Origin: Pseudomonas sp. B21-040
GTDB lineage: Bacteria > Pseudomonadota > Gammaproteobacteria > Pseudomonadales > Pseudomonadaceae
Direction of reading: 5' to 3'
Assembly: GCF_024748695.1 (NCBI RefSeq)
Contig: NZ_CP087176.1
Coordinates: 2,845,501 to 2,909,500 of the forward strand
Length of the DNA stretch: 64,000 nt
The position numbers and the translations under genes were made by a program. Every line of letters starts with the position of its first letter. Position 1 is the first letter of the stretch. The notes beneath the pieces are model-generated. The model ran no database searches and was not told the origin of the DNA. It saw only the letters and a list, made by a program, of their open reading frames with translations. This document shows, piece after piece, positions 52,383 through 61,759 of this stretch.

Positions 52383-53246
52383 TCAGGTCAGCGGATTCCA
52401 GCGCTGCGACCAGTCTTCATCGGACTGGATCACTTCGCGCAGCAAATCGAATGCCTGTTGCAGGGTTGCCGAGTCACGATCGCGCGAATACACCAGGTAG
52501 GTCGGGTAGCTGAACTCCGGGGACTTGGGCACGATTTCCAGTACACCGCTTTCCAGATAGCTCTGGACCACGCGCGTGCGGAAGTAGCCGCTGCCACCGT
52601 TTTCCAGGATGTACTGCAAACCGAGCGGGCCGAGGTTGAAGCTCAGGGCGGCTTTGGCTTTTTCCGGCAGGGCCGCATCGTGCTGGCGACGGAAATCCGG
52701 GCCCCAGTCGATGTACACGTAGGGATCGGGCTTGCCCGCCAAGCGCACCAGCACCAGTTTTTCTTCCAGTACCTGCTCGACTTGCAGGCGCGGCCAGTAC
52801 TCTGGCTGATAGACCAGCGCCGCATCGAGCACGCCCAGTTCCAGCTGACGTAGAAGGTTTTCGCCGTCGCGGATTTCCATGCGCAGGGCGTGGCTGGGAA
52901 TTTTCTCGCGCAGCTCGCCCGCCCAACTGAGCATCAATGGGTTGCACAGACTGACCTCGCCACCGATGTGCAGCACATCGCGGTAGCCTTCAGGCAAGGG
53001 CAAGTCCCGGCGCGCCGCTTCCCAGGTTTCGACCAGTTGATTGGCGTACACCACAAAGGCCTCGCCATTGGGCGTCAGGCGCGCGCCGGCGCGGTTGCGC
53101 ACAAACAGCGTGCTACCGAGCTGGCTTTCAAGTTTCTGCACGCGTGCGGTGATCGCGGTCTGGGTGACATGAAGCTTCTCGGCCGCCGCGGCGAGGCTGC
53201 CGTGGCGGACGATTTCCAGAAAGGTGCGGGCGAGATCAATGTCCAT
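52383..53246 (-). CDS. LysR-family transcriptional regulator
   Basis: A 287-residue regulator with HTH DIDLARTFLEIVRHGSLAAAAEKLHVTQTAITARVQKLESQLGSTLFVRNRAGARLTPNG and a C-terminal effector domain. Tandem with the amidohydrolase gene that ends 65 bp upstream of its start (both minus strand), and next to the desaturase gene 90 bp downstream. The target is uncertain. Confidence 0.88.
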   Translation of the reverse strand: MDIDLARTFLEIVRHGSLAAAAEKLHVTQTAITARVQKLESQLGSTLFVRNRAGARLTPNGEAFVVYANQLVETWEAARRDLPLPEGYRDVLHIGGEVSLCNPLMLSWAGELREKIPSHALRMEIRDGENLLRQLELGVLDAALVYQPEYWPRLQVEQVLEEKLVLVRLAGKPDPYVYIDWGPDFRRQHDAALPEKAKAALSFNLGPLGLQYILENGGSGYFRTRVVQSYLESGVLEIVPKSPEFSYPTYLVYSRDRDSATLQQAFDLLREVIQSDEDWSQRWNPLT

Positions 53247-53310
53247 GGGGCGGCCGACGGGGAAGGTGCGGCCATTGTAGGTTTACACCTCACCGGTGGC
53301 GAGTCTGCGC

Positions 53311-55269
53311 TTAAAACGCAAAACACGAACAGCCAAACGCTCCCCAGAATCCCTGAAAGTCGCTGACCGGCGCACTCGACAGTCGGGCACGTTCATGGCT
53401 ATGGGCATGCACTGCACAAGCGCCAACACATTGATGCACTTGCGCCGCCAGCGGTGCCACGGGTTTCCAGTGCCCCGGCACCTTGCTGACGGGTGACCAT
53501 TCAGGCACCACCGGGATCGGCGGTGGCCCGAGCTTTTCGAACTCCTGGACGCCATACACAATCTTGCCGTCGACAATGGTCAGCACCGACTCGATCCATT
53601 TGATCGCTTCATCTTCGATGTGGAAGTAGTCCGCCGACAACGCAATCAGGTCGGCCAATTGCCCGACTTTGATTTGCCCCTTCTTGCCTTGTTCCGAGGA
53701 GAACCAGGCGCTGCCGTGGGTAAAGAGCTCAAGTGCCGTATCGCGGCTCAAGCTTTGGGGATACAACTCAAGTCCGCCGACGGTGCGGCCGCTGACCAGC
53801 CAATACAGTGAGGTCCACGGGTTGTAGCTCGATACGCGCGTGGCGTCGGTACCCGCGCCGACCGGGATGCCTTCAGCCAGCATGCGTGCAATCGGTGGCG
53901 TATGTTCAGCGGCCTTGGCGCCGTAACGGTCGACGAAGTATTCACCCTGGAAGGCCATGCGGTCCTGGATCGCAATGCCGCCGCCCAAGGCTTTTACCCG
54001 TTCGATGTTCTGCGGGGTGATGGTTTCCGCATGATCGAAAAACCATGGCAAACCATTGAAAGGAATATCACGATTGACCTTCTCGAATACGTCGAGCATG
54101 CGGCTGATGGATTCGTTGTACGTCGCGTGCAGGCGGAACGGCCAACGCTGTTCCACCAGATGCCGGACCACCGGTTCCAGTTCCTGCTCCATGGTTTGCG
54201 GTAGATCCGGGCGCGGTTCGAGGAAGTCTTCAAAGTCCGCCGCCGAAAACACCAGCATCTCCCCGGCACCATTGTGCCGCAGGAAATCGTCACCCTGGCC
54301 GTAGTGCGAAGTGCTGGTCCAGTTTTTGAAGTCGGTCAGTTCTTCCTTGGGTTTCTGGGTGAACAGGTTGTAAGCAATGCGCACCGTGAGCTGCTGGTCT
54401 TTGGCCAATTGCTGAATGACGTGATAGTCGTCCGGATAATTTTGATAACCGCCGCCGGCGTCGATGGCGCTGGTGACGCCGAGGCGATTGAGTTCGCGCA
54501 TGAACTGGCGGGTCGAGTTGACCTGATACTCCAGCGGCAGCTTGGGCCCCTTGGCCAGGGTGGAGTAGAGAATCATCGCGTTGGGCCGGGCGATCAGCAT
54601 GCCAGTGGGATCACCGTTGGCATCACGAACAATTTCACCGCCAGGCGGGTTCGGAGTGTCGCGGGTGTAACCGACCACTTTCAGCGCGGCGCGGTTGAGC
54701 AGGGCGCGATCGTAGAGGTGCAGGACGAACACGGGTGTGTCCGGCGCCGCTTTGTTCAGTTCATCAATCGTCGGCAGGCGTTTCTCGGCGAACTGAAATT
54801 CATTCCAGCCCCCGACCACCCGTACCCATTGCGGCGTGGGGGTGCGATCGGCCTGGTCCTTGAGCATGCGCAAGGCATCGACCAGTGACGGCACGCCTTC
54901 CCAGCGCAGTTCGAGGTTGTAATTGAGGCCGCCACGGATCAAGTGCAGGTGCGAGTCATTGAGACCGGGAATCACCGTGCGACCATGCAGGTCGACGATG
55001 TGCGTACCGGCGCCTTGCAGGGCCATGGCCTGTGCATCGCTGCCGACCACCACGAAGCGCCCGTCCTTGATCGCGACGGCGCTCGCCTGGGGTTTTTTGC
55101 GATCGACGGTGTGCAGGCGTCCGTTGTACAGAATGAGGTCGGCCGGGGCGTCGGGCATGGTTTTACTCCCTGCGAATAACGGGCTGATCCAGGCACCGAC
55201 AGCGCCTGCCGAAAGGCCTTGCAGTACACGTCGGCGGTTAAAACCGTCAGAGTCGTCAGGCGGGGTCAT
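53311..55269 (-). CDS. Tat-exported YtcJ-type amidohydrolase with a Cys-rich tail
   Basis: A 652-residue amidohydrolase_3 enzyme. The start is at 55269, giving the Tat signal FNRRRVLQGLSAGAVGAWI. Metal ligands appear in VIPGLNDSHLHLIRGG near residue 90, the carboxylated-Lys/His region (RLHATYNE, about residue 395), WFFDHAETITPQ, and the catalytic Asp in GAGTDATRVSSYNPW. The last ~50 residues form an extra tail with His and five Cys (QCVGACAVHAHSHE..., GCSCFAF). Shares family with the protein encoded at 38317-40059, but exported by a different route. Substrate not known. Confidence 0.85.
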   Translation of the reverse strand: MTPPDDSDGFNRRRVLQGLSAGAVGAWISPLFAGSKTMPDAPADLILYNGRLHTVDRKKPQASAVAIKDGRFVVVGSDAQAMALQGAGTHIVDLHGRTVIPGLNDSHLHLIRGGLNYNLELRWEGVPSLVDALRMLKDQADRTPTPQWVRVVGGWNEFQFAEKRLPTIDELNKAAPDTPVFVLHLYDRALLNRAALKVVGYTRDTPNPPGGEIVRDANGDPTGMLIARPNAMILYSTLAKGPKLPLEYQVNSTRQFMRELNRLGVTSAIDAGGGYQNYPDDYHVIQQLAKDQQLTVRIAYNLFTQKPKEELTDFKNWTSTSHYGQGDDFLRHNGAGEMLVFSAADFEDFLEPRPDLPQTMEQELEPVVRHLVEQRWPFRLHATYNESISRMLDVFEKVNRDIPFNGLPWFFDHAETITPQNIERVKALGGGIAIQDRMAFQGEYFVDRYGAKAAEHTPPIARMLAEGIPVGAGTDATRVSSYNPWTSLYWLVSGRTVGGLELYPQSLSRDTALELFTHGSAWFSSEQGKKGQIKVGQLADLIALSADYFHIEDEAIKWIESVLTIVDGKIVYGVQEFEKLGPPPIPVVPEWSPVSKVPGHWKPVAPLAAQVHQCVGACAVHAHSHERARLSSAPVSDFQGFWGAFGCSCFAF

Positions 55270-55383
55270 GGCCGTGCTCCGCGCAATTGGGTCGAGGGGC
55301 AATCAGCCACTGCCTGACGCATGCGGCCACAAGGAATATAGACGGTGAATGCGCAGGTAGCCGTTTTCTCGGGGCGGAAAACG

Positions 55384-55446
55384 ACGAATCCCGCCACAAG
55401 GGACGGGATTCGTTGGTAGCGAGACGGGCTCCCGAAGGTCGGGAGC
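55384..55446 (-). terminator. Tandem hairpins downstream of the SCP2 gene
   Basis: Two stems on the minus strand: GCTCCCGA-cct-TCGGGAGC (55446-55428) and ACGAATCCCG ... CGGGATTCGT (55413-55384), the latter followed by CGTTTT. They lie just behind the SCP2 gene stop at 55453. Confidence 0.65.
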
Positions 55447-55452
55447 GCAGTC

Positions 55453-55767
55453 TTAGCTCGGGAACAGCTCGGACAGTTTCATCGCCAGCATCATGTCGCC
55501 TTCAGCGCGCAATTTGCCGCCCATGAACGCTTGCATGCCGTCGGTCGAACCGTCAACGATGCCTTCCAGGGTTTCGCCGTCCATGACCAGAGTGACCTGG
55601 GCGTCAGGGTTTTCGCCTTCTTGCAGCTCGCAGGTGCTGTTTTTGACGATCAGCGAGAAGTTCTTGGTGTCGTCGATGCGGAAACCGAAAACCAGGTCCA
55701 GACCGGCAGCAGCGGCTGGGTTGAACTTGGCTTTCATTGCTTGTACGGCATCAGCTACGGAGGTCAT
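55453..55767 (-). CDS. SCP2 sterol-binding-domain protein
   Basis: A 104-residue single-domain SCP2 protein: MTSVADAVQAMKAKFNPAAAAGLDLVFGFRIDDTKNFSLIVKNSTCELQEGE, then DAQVTLVMDGETLEGIVDGSTDGMQAFMGGKLRAEGDMMLAMKL. Such proteins bind lipids or acyl-CoA in a hydrophobic tunnel. Strong GAAAGGAT upstream. Upstream on the same strand is the histidine phosphatase gene. Confidence 0.92.
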   Translation of the reverse strand: MTSVADAVQAMKAKFNPAAAAGLDLVFGFRIDDTKNFSLIVKNSTCELQEGENPDAQVTLVMDGETLEGIVDGSTDGMQAFMGGKLRAEGDMMLAMKLSELFPS

Positions 55768-55831
55768 GGTTCGATCCTTTCTTGGGTAATTAGAGCTGGG
55801 TGATTACAGCCAGGGTCACAATAATCCGGAC

Positions 55832-56542
55832 TCAGCGAAACGTGATGAGTTCCGGGGCCTTCAACAACTGCAGGTGCGCATGACTGTTGAAGGAAGCCAG
55901 TGCCACCTCGCGACCACGGAACTTCAAGTGGTTGAGCGAGGTGTTGACGATTTGCCAGTTCAGCTCAAATGCCTGCCTGGCCGGCATTTGTGTAATGAGG
56001 TGGAGCAGGGCGGTGATGGTGCCACCGGAGGTAAATACGGCGATTTTCTGGGTGCTGTCGGCGCTTTCCAGGATTCGCTGCAAACCGGCCTGTACGCGTT
56101 CAACGAAGCCCAGCCAGCTTTCCAGGCCCGGTGTGTCATAGGTGCCGGTGAGCCAGCGTTCGATGATCAGGGCAAAGATGCGCTGGAATTCGGCGCGGTT
56201 TTGCGCGGCATTGCGCAGGACGTCCAGAGCCTCGGGTTCGTCTTCCAACATGGCCGGCAGCAGCGCGCGAATGACCGCGTCGGCGTCGAACTCGTTGAAG
56301 GCGGAATCGATTTCCAGGGTCGGCACCGGCAGGCCCACTGCGGCGTACTGTTCCAGCGCGCTATTGGCAGTGTGCTGCTGACGGCGCAGGTCGCCCGAGA
56401 GGCAGCGATCGAAGCTGATACCCAGCTCGGCCAGGTGTTGGCCGAGGATTTCCGCCTGGCGAATACCGGTCGGCGACAGGACGTCATAGTCGTCTGCACC
56501 AAAGGAGGCCTGGCCATGTCGAATCAAATAGATACTGCCCAC
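55832..56542 (-). CDS. Histidine phosphatase superfamily protein
   Basis: A 236-residue phosphoglycerate-mutase-like phosphatase. The catalytic RHG is in IYLIRHGQASFG at residues 4-15, with the second His in VFTSGGTITALL-type C-terminal region. The start is a GTG at 56542, just before SIYLIRHG; the codon at 56605 is TTG and adds poor sequence. No good ribosome-binding site is seen. Substrate unknown. SCP2 follows downstream, 64 bp after its stop; SohB is divergent. Confidence 0.85.
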   Translation of the reverse strand: MGSIYLIRHGQASFGADDYDVLSPTGIRQAEILGQHLAELGISFDRCLSGDLRRQQHTANSALEQYAAVGLPVPTLEIDSAFNEFDADAVIRALLPAMLEDEPEALDVLRNAAQNRAEFQRIFALIIERWLTGTYDTPGLESWLGFVERVQAGLQRILESADSTQKIAVFTSGGTITALLHLITQMPARQAFELNWQIVNTSLNHLKFRGREVALASFNSHAHLQLLKAPELITFR

Positions 56543-56745
56543 GTCCGCGTCGTCCCGGTACGTTGAAGGTTTGGCGAGGTTATGAGGATGGCGCGGAGCT
56601 GTCAATGAAAAAACATACGCTTGTTTGAAATGGCCGTTACGGGCCTGTTACCAGAGGTTGCACGGCTGGTCGCCGGGCTGGCGCATGGGTATGCTGGAGG
56701 TATCCCGCGCGTGTTCAAGCCGCGCTTAGTAATGAAGGAGTCACT

Positions 56746-57768
56746 GTGGAGTTTTTGTCTGAGTACGCCAGTTTTCTGGCCAAGACCGTGACACTGGTGA
56801 TCGCCATTCTGGTGGTCCTGGCCAGTTTTGCGGCGTTGCGCAGCAAGGGGCGGCGCAAGTCGGCCGGTCATTTGCAAGTCAGCAAGCTCAATGATTTCTA
56901 TAAAGGGTTGCGCGAACGCCTGGAGCAAACCTTGCTCGACAAGGACCAGCTCAAGGCCCTTCGCAAGTCCCAGTCCAAATCCGAGAAAAAGCAAAAGAAA
57001 ACCCCCGAGACCAAACAGCGCGTGTTCGTGCTGGATTTCGACGGTGATATCAAAGCGTCGGCCACCGAGAATCTGCGCCACGAAATTACCGCGCTGCTGA
57101 CCCTTGCCACGCCCAAGGATGAAGTGGTGCTGCGCCTGGAAAGCGGTGGCGGCATGGTTCACAGCTACGGCCTGGCGTCCTCGCAACTGGCGCGCATCCG
57201 CAATGCTGGCGTGCCATTGACCATCTGCATCGACAAAGTCGCGGCCAGCGGCGGCTACATGATGGCCTGCATCGGCGAGAAGATCATTAGTGCGCCATTC
57301 GCGATTCTCGGCTCCATTGGCGTGGTGGCCCAACTGCCCAACGTCAATCGCCTGCTCAAAAAGCACGACATCGACTTCGAAGTGCTGACCGCCGGTGAAT
57401 ACAAACGCACCCTGACTGTGTTTGGCGAAAACACCGAGAAGGGCCGCGAAAAATTCCAGGAAGACCTGGACATTACCCATCAGTTGTTCAAGAACTTCGT
57501 CGCGCGCTATCGCCCGCAACTGGCCATTGATGAAGTGGCCACCGGTGAAATCTGGCTCGGTGTCGCGGCCCTCGACAAACAACTGGTCGACGAACTCAAA
57601 ACCAGCGATGAATACCTTGCCGAGCGGGCAAAAAATGCGGAGCTCTTTCATCTGCACTATTCCGAGCGCAAAAGTTTGCAAGAGCGCATCGGCATGGCGG
57701 CCAGCGGTTCGGTCGATCGTGTTTTGCTGACCTGGTGGAGCCGTTTGACTCAGCAACGCTTTTGGTAA
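56746..57768 (+). CDS. sohB: SohB, inner-membrane serine protease of the S49 family
   Basis: A 340-residue protease: an N-terminal membrane segment (TVTLVIAILVVLASFAAL, residues ~15-32), a basic linker, then the S49 (signal peptide peptidase-like) domain. The nucleophile Ser is in DKVAASGGYMMAC near residue 168, and the catalytic Lys in LTAGEYKRTLTVFG near residue 220. Start is GTG at 56746 with AAGGAGTC ahead. An intrinsic terminator follows. Confidence 0.93.
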   Translation: MEFLSEYASFLAKTVTLVIAILVVLASFAALRSKGRRKSAGHLQVSKLNDFYKGLRERLEQTLLDKDQLKALRKSQSKSEKKQKKTPETKQRVFVLDFDGDIKASATENLRHEITALLTLATPKDEVVLRLESGGGMVHSYGLASSQLARIRNAGVPLTICIDKVAASGGYMMACIGEKIISAPFAILGSIGVVAQLPNVNRLLKKHDIDFEVLTAGEYKRTLTVFGENTEKGREKFQEDLDITHQLFKNFVARYRPQLAIDEVATGEIWLGVAALDKQLVDELKTSDEYLAERAKNAELFHLHYSERKSLQERIGMAASGSVDRVLLTWWSRLTQQRFW

Positions 57769-57799
57769 TCGACATCTCATCATCGTTTTAAACAAAAAA

Positions 57800-57826
57800 A
57801 CCGGGGCTCAAGTCCCGGTTTTTTTT
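57800..57826 (+). terminator. Rho-independent terminator
   Basis: ACCGGG-gctcaagt-CCCGGT stem followed by eight T residues, 31 bp behind the sohB stop. Confidence 0.88.
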
Positions 57827-57954
57827 GCTTCAGATCCGTGCAAATTCCTTCCTGAGGTGACGAAATCTCCTAAGCCGGCTGTCGACTTGCTCCTGCATCC
57901 GATTGATTGAAGGCTGGGTAGGGTGGTGTTCCAAATGATTGCAACGGATTGCAC

Positions 57955-60900
57955 ATGACCGACCACCCTGACCAAAACGATGCTGGCCCGAGCCCGTCGC
58001 CAATGTTACGAATGCGTGGCGAACTCGCCGCCGCCGTGAACATCGCACTGCCGCAAACCCCTGATCAATTTGGCGCACACTTGATCAAGGAAAAGTGGGG
58101 AGCGGACATTGATCCGCAGACAGCCTTGCTGGTTACGCTCGATTACAACTACAAGGGGCATCCTGCCCAGGACGGCATTCAACAGGGGCAAGTGGCACAT
58201 TCGCAGGCGCTGTTACAGGCGCTGCTGTCCAATTATCAGACCGTGGGTGACGGACGTTTCGCGGAAACCGCGTTCGGCCTATACACACCACCGGACATCG
58301 GGCCGTCTGTCCGGATCGTGCAGAATGTCGATGAGTTCGCTGACCACGGCAGCGGCAATCACCAGACTTATGAAGGCATTTATCGCCAAACAAAGGCGCA
58401 AACCTATGGGCCGGCAACGCAAATCCGCTTAAAACCCGCCGACTTCAAACAGTGGGTTTGGGAGCTGGATTTGCCGGGTTTGTACAAGGCCTATCTCGAT
58501 AAGGCCTGGCCGTCCGACGAGACGCTCTTTGCGCCGAAACCCTATGCGTTGAGGACATCGGTCAAAGCCGCATTTCTCATGTGCGCCTGGCTGCAGCGGC
58601 ATGAACAACGCCTGAGTGAAAAAGGCCTGGCGCTCGCTTTTCAGGCCGCAGGTTTGCCGGTGGATCAGGCGTGGGAAACGCTGACAATCGAAGCGCTTCG
58701 AGCGCCGACCCGAATTCCACCTCGGGTCACGGCCAGCCGATTAACACTCTATCGCTACACCGCAATCGACATCTGGACCTTTCGTGTCGCCGCCAGCCCC
58801 CGGGTGTTGATGTACATCCCGGGCAACTCTTCACCCTTGCATGACTTCGCCGACGTTTCGCAGTTGCACCAATGGGTGGTGAAACAGAGCCATGCCGGTA
58901 ACACGAAGCAGGCGCTGGCTGCCCATTTTGCCGACGATGACCGACAGGACGGCACGTTCCACGCCGGCGTACTGACGGCGCTGGACGGCATGGGGATTTA
59001 CCCCCGAAAGCACTGGCTGACCAGCAATGCCGGGTTCTTCAACAATGATGGTTATTGGGATCCCGCCGAGTACATCGGTTTCGACGATCAGCCACCCGCG
59101 ACCGATCCGTTTGCACAGCTGGTTTTGACCATGAAACAGGCCGCCCGGGAAAGCGTCAAAACCATCCGGGACGACGCGCAAGTCAACCGCGACAATTTGA
59201 GCGCGGTTGTCGAACCGGTGGTGCAATGGATAAACCGGTTCGGGCCTTTGGCCCTGTTTGTGCCGGGGGGAGAGGGGTTACTGGCGCTGGCCGGGCTCAT
59301 AGACGCCGGTTATGGGCTGGATCAGGCCGTGAACGGTGAGACGTCGAGCCAGCGCAAAGAGGGCATCACCCGCACGGTATTTGGCTTGCTCAATGCGCTG
59401 CCGCTGGCAGGCGCGGGGCGGGATGCCCGAGTTGAAGGCGCAGCGTCCGAGACGCTTTCACGAGGTGAACACATCGTCGTCACCTCGACGCAGGAAAGTG
59501 TGGCAGCGCCTTCCGGTCTGTCGCGGCTGGAACTGATCCGCGGCATCGGCCCCTCGGTGGCGTCATTCAGCGATGAAGTGCTGACGCAGATCGGCAAGGT
59601 CAGTGCGGTCGATGACGACCTGCTGCGCTTGATACACACCGGTCGGCCCCCGACGCCATTGCTGGCCGACACGATCAGTCGCTTCAAACTCGATCAGGAA
59701 TTGGCTGGGGCCGGGAAAACCGGGTTATTCAGCAGTCGTTATGCCTCACTGCAGCAATCGGAGCATGAGTGGGTCCGGCTGTTTCAGCGGGAGTATCCAG
59801 GGCTGCCAAAAAGCGCCATTGAGCAAATGCTCGACCGCTACGGCGTAGATGTCCGCAAGGCGCCAGATGCTGTCGAGGTCAGGCAGGTGATCAAGCGTCT
59901 GGACAGCAAGGCCCGGCAGTATCAACAACATGTCCGGCTCAATCGTGCCTACGAAGGCTTTTACCTTCGCTCGTTCCACAATCCCGAGACAGACACGCTG
60001 GCACTGCATTCGCTCCAGCATCTGCCGGGATGGCCCAGAGATCTTCGAATAGACATTCTTGACCGTTCGCCTGCCGGCCAGGTGCTGGATCGCAGTGGTT
60101 CGCTCGATGACGCTCACTGTCGAAGCATCATCAGGGATGGAGATCGCTATCAGCAGCAAGGCAGGCAATCTGACCTCTATGAGGCGATCCTCGGAGCCCT
60201 GTCAGAAGACGAACGCTCGTCCCTGCACCTGATATCCGATGACCCCGCCAATGAGCTACGACTCAAGATCGGCGCGGTGGCGCTGCCTCGGTCGCAAACC
60301 CTGCTCGGGTTGCAACGCATGGACAGCGGGCTGTCGTTCGAGGCTCGGGGGCTGAGGGGTGGAGGTTATCCGTCGACCTCCCAAGGCACCGCCCTGACCC
60401 ACGAGATGATGAGGTTGCAACTCATGGATATTTATCCCGACTTCACCGTTGCGCAGGCCGATGAAGCCCTGCAACGAGCGGGTAATGCTGCGCAAGCCTA
60501 CATCGATGGGTTAAACCAGCAATTACAGCAACTCAACACGGATTTGAGCGGTTGGATAGATCAGGTTCCCCAGGATGTCGATGACATGGACCTTCCTTTT
60601 CTGGTTGCTGGCGATGAGGCGGCGCAGGGCTTTAGCCCTGCACAAATCTCGACCTACAACGTCCAGCTGCTGATGGACGAAATGGAGGACGAGCGAACCC
60701 TGAGGACGGAACTCTCTGAAGAACTGGTCGCCGTATGGCAAAAGCGTGGTGGCTCCCCAAATACCACGCTGGATATGAACTTTGAAAATTATCACCGATT
60801 GCCTGCGTTGAATGTGCGGTTCGACGACGTGACCGAGTTGTTGATGAAGGGCTTCCATCTGACCGAGGAAGACAGCTTGAACGGGTTTCTCGAGGGCTTT

Positions 60901-61707
60901 CCAAACCTTGAGATATTGAATCTGGAAAACGTGGACTTGCGTCACTACTTCGTGGCGGGAGATACAGGTCACTCGCTGCCGCCCGCCATCGAACAATTGA
61001 AACGCCTTCGCTCGCTGAACCTGAGTGCTACACAGTTGGTTTTCAGTGAAAGCGCCGCGTCCCGGCTGCGTAACCTGACTCGCCTGCAATCGCTGGACTT
61101 GAGCGACAACCCGCTGGGTGTGCCCCCTTTGGTGTTGGGCTTGAACGATCTACGTCAGCTCAACCTGAGAAATACCTACATCAGCCGATGCCCGATCGGT
61201 ATCAAGGATGAGCCTTATCTGACGTCCCTGGATTTACGTGATAACCAGATCACCCGAGTTCCTCCCGCGGTCATAAACCAGGCGGTTGCAGACGATCGCG
61301 TGCTGCTATGGGGGAATCCGCTGACCGACGAAGACACGCTTCGCCGGCTGATCAGTCATCGAGAGGCAACAGGAATCAATTTATGGCTGGGCGCGCCCGG
61401 TGCCGACTATGGATCGCCGACAGTATGGCTACGAGACTGTGACGCAGCGTTGCAACAGTCCCGGCTTGCGCTTTGGCAGCAACTGGCGGGCAAGCCTTCT
61501 GGCACTCGGTTTTTAGCCGTCATGGACAGATTGAGTCTGACGGCCGACTTTCAAATCAGTTACTTGTCGCTACAGACAAGGGTCTGGCGATTGTTGGAGG
61601 AGGCGGGTACTTCGGACGAAATGTGGAATCGACTAAGTCGCAGCAGCGGGCGGTTCGATCATCCGATGGCAGCTTTCAACGCGCTGGAGGAGCGGGCCAG
61701 TCTTTGA
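57955..61707 (+). CDS. Large toxin/effector-like protein: DUF6543 N-region, LRRs, shortened NEL-type end
   Basis: A 1250-residue protein with no signal peptide. The N-terminal two thirds match the dermonecrotic-toxin/DUF6543-like region of pseudomonad effectors (TYEGIYRQT, KPYALRTSVKAAFLMC, ALDGMGIYPRKHWLTSNAGFFNNDGYWDP). From about residue 1000 come LRRs (LRSLNLSATQLVFSE, LQSLDLSDNPLGVPP, LTSLDLRDNQITRVPP). The final ~110 residues resemble the start of a NEL (IpaH/SspH) E3-ligase domain, but the sequence stops about 20 residues later and no Cys sits where the catalytic one is expected. The ATG at 57955 is the chosen start; a TTG at 57949 is in frame. Confidence 0.75.
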   Translation: MTDHPDQNDAGPSPSPMLRMRGELAAAVNIALPQTPDQFGAHLIKEKWGADIDPQTALLVTLDYNYKGHPAQDGIQQGQVAHSQALLQALLSNYQTVGDGRFAETAFGLYTPPDIGPSVRIVQNVDEFADHGSGNHQTYEGIYRQTKAQTYGPATQIRLKPADFKQWVWELDLPGLYKAYLDKAWPSDETLFAPKPYALRTSVKAAFLMCAWLQRHEQRLSEKGLALAFQAAGLPVDQAWETLTIEALRAPTRIPPRVTASRLTLYRYTAIDIWTFRVAASPRVLMYIPGNSSPLHDFADVSQLHQWVVKQSHAGNTKQALAAHFADDDRQDGTFHAGVLTALDGMGIYPRKHWLTSNAGFFNNDGYWDPAEYIGFDDQPPATDPFAQLVLTMKQAARESVKTIRDDAQVNRDNLSAVVEPVVQWINRFGPLALFVPGGEGLLALAGLIDAGYGLDQAVNGETSSQRKEGITRTVFGLLNALPLAGAGRDARVEGAASETLSRGEHIVVTSTQESVAAPSGLSRLELIRGIGPSVASFSDEVLTQIGKVSAVDDDLLRLIHTGRPPTPLLADTISRFKLDQELAGAGKTGLFSSRYASLQQSEHEWVRLFQREYPGLPKSAIEQMLDRYGVDVRKAPDAVEVRQVIKRLDSKARQYQQHVRLNRAYEGFYLRSFHNPETDTLALHSLQHLPGWPRDLRIDILDRSPAGQVLDRSGSLDDAHCRSIIRDGDRYQQQGRQSDLYEAILGALSEDERSSLHLISDDPANELRLKIGAVALPRSQTLLGLQRMDSGLSFEARGLRGGGYPSTSQGTALTHEMMRLQLMDIYPDFTVAQADEALQRAGNAAQAYIDGLNQQLQQLNTDLSGWIDQVPQDVDDMDLPFLVAGDEAAQGFSPAQISTYNVQLLMDEMEDERTLRTELSEELVAVWQKRGGSPNTTLDMNFENYHRLPALNVRFDDVTELLMKGFHLTEEDSLNGFLEGFPNLEILNLENVDLRHYFVAGDTGHSLPPAIEQLKRLRSLNLSATQLVFSESAASRLRNLTRLQSLDLSDNPLGVPPLVLGLNDLRQLNLRNTYISRCPIGIKDEPYLTSLDLRDNQITRVPPAVINQAVADDRVLLWGNPLTDEDTLRRLISHREATGINLWLGAPGADYGSPTVWLRDCDAALQQSRLALWQQLAGKPSGTRFLAVMDRLSLTADFQISYLSLQTRVWRLLEEAGTSDEMWNRLSRSSGRFDHPMAAFNALEERASL

Positions 61708-61724
61708 CTCATTACAGGAAGGAG

Positions 61725-61751
61725 CCTTGAACCCCTGAAAGGGGTTCAAGG
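61725..61751. terminator. Shared hairpin between convergent genes
   Basis: CCTTGAACCCC-tgaaa-GGGGTTCAAGG: an 11-bp perfect stem with a five-base loop, 18 bp after the toxin stop and 9 bp after the DUF934 stop on the other strand. T runs are short, so its strength is uncertain. Confidence 0.75.
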
Positions 61752-61759
61752 TTTGACCA

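Noticed and set aside
57949..61707. Type III secretion locus around the effector-like gene
   Set aside because: No hrp/hrc-type gene or chaperone lies nearby; only sohB and cysI flank it.
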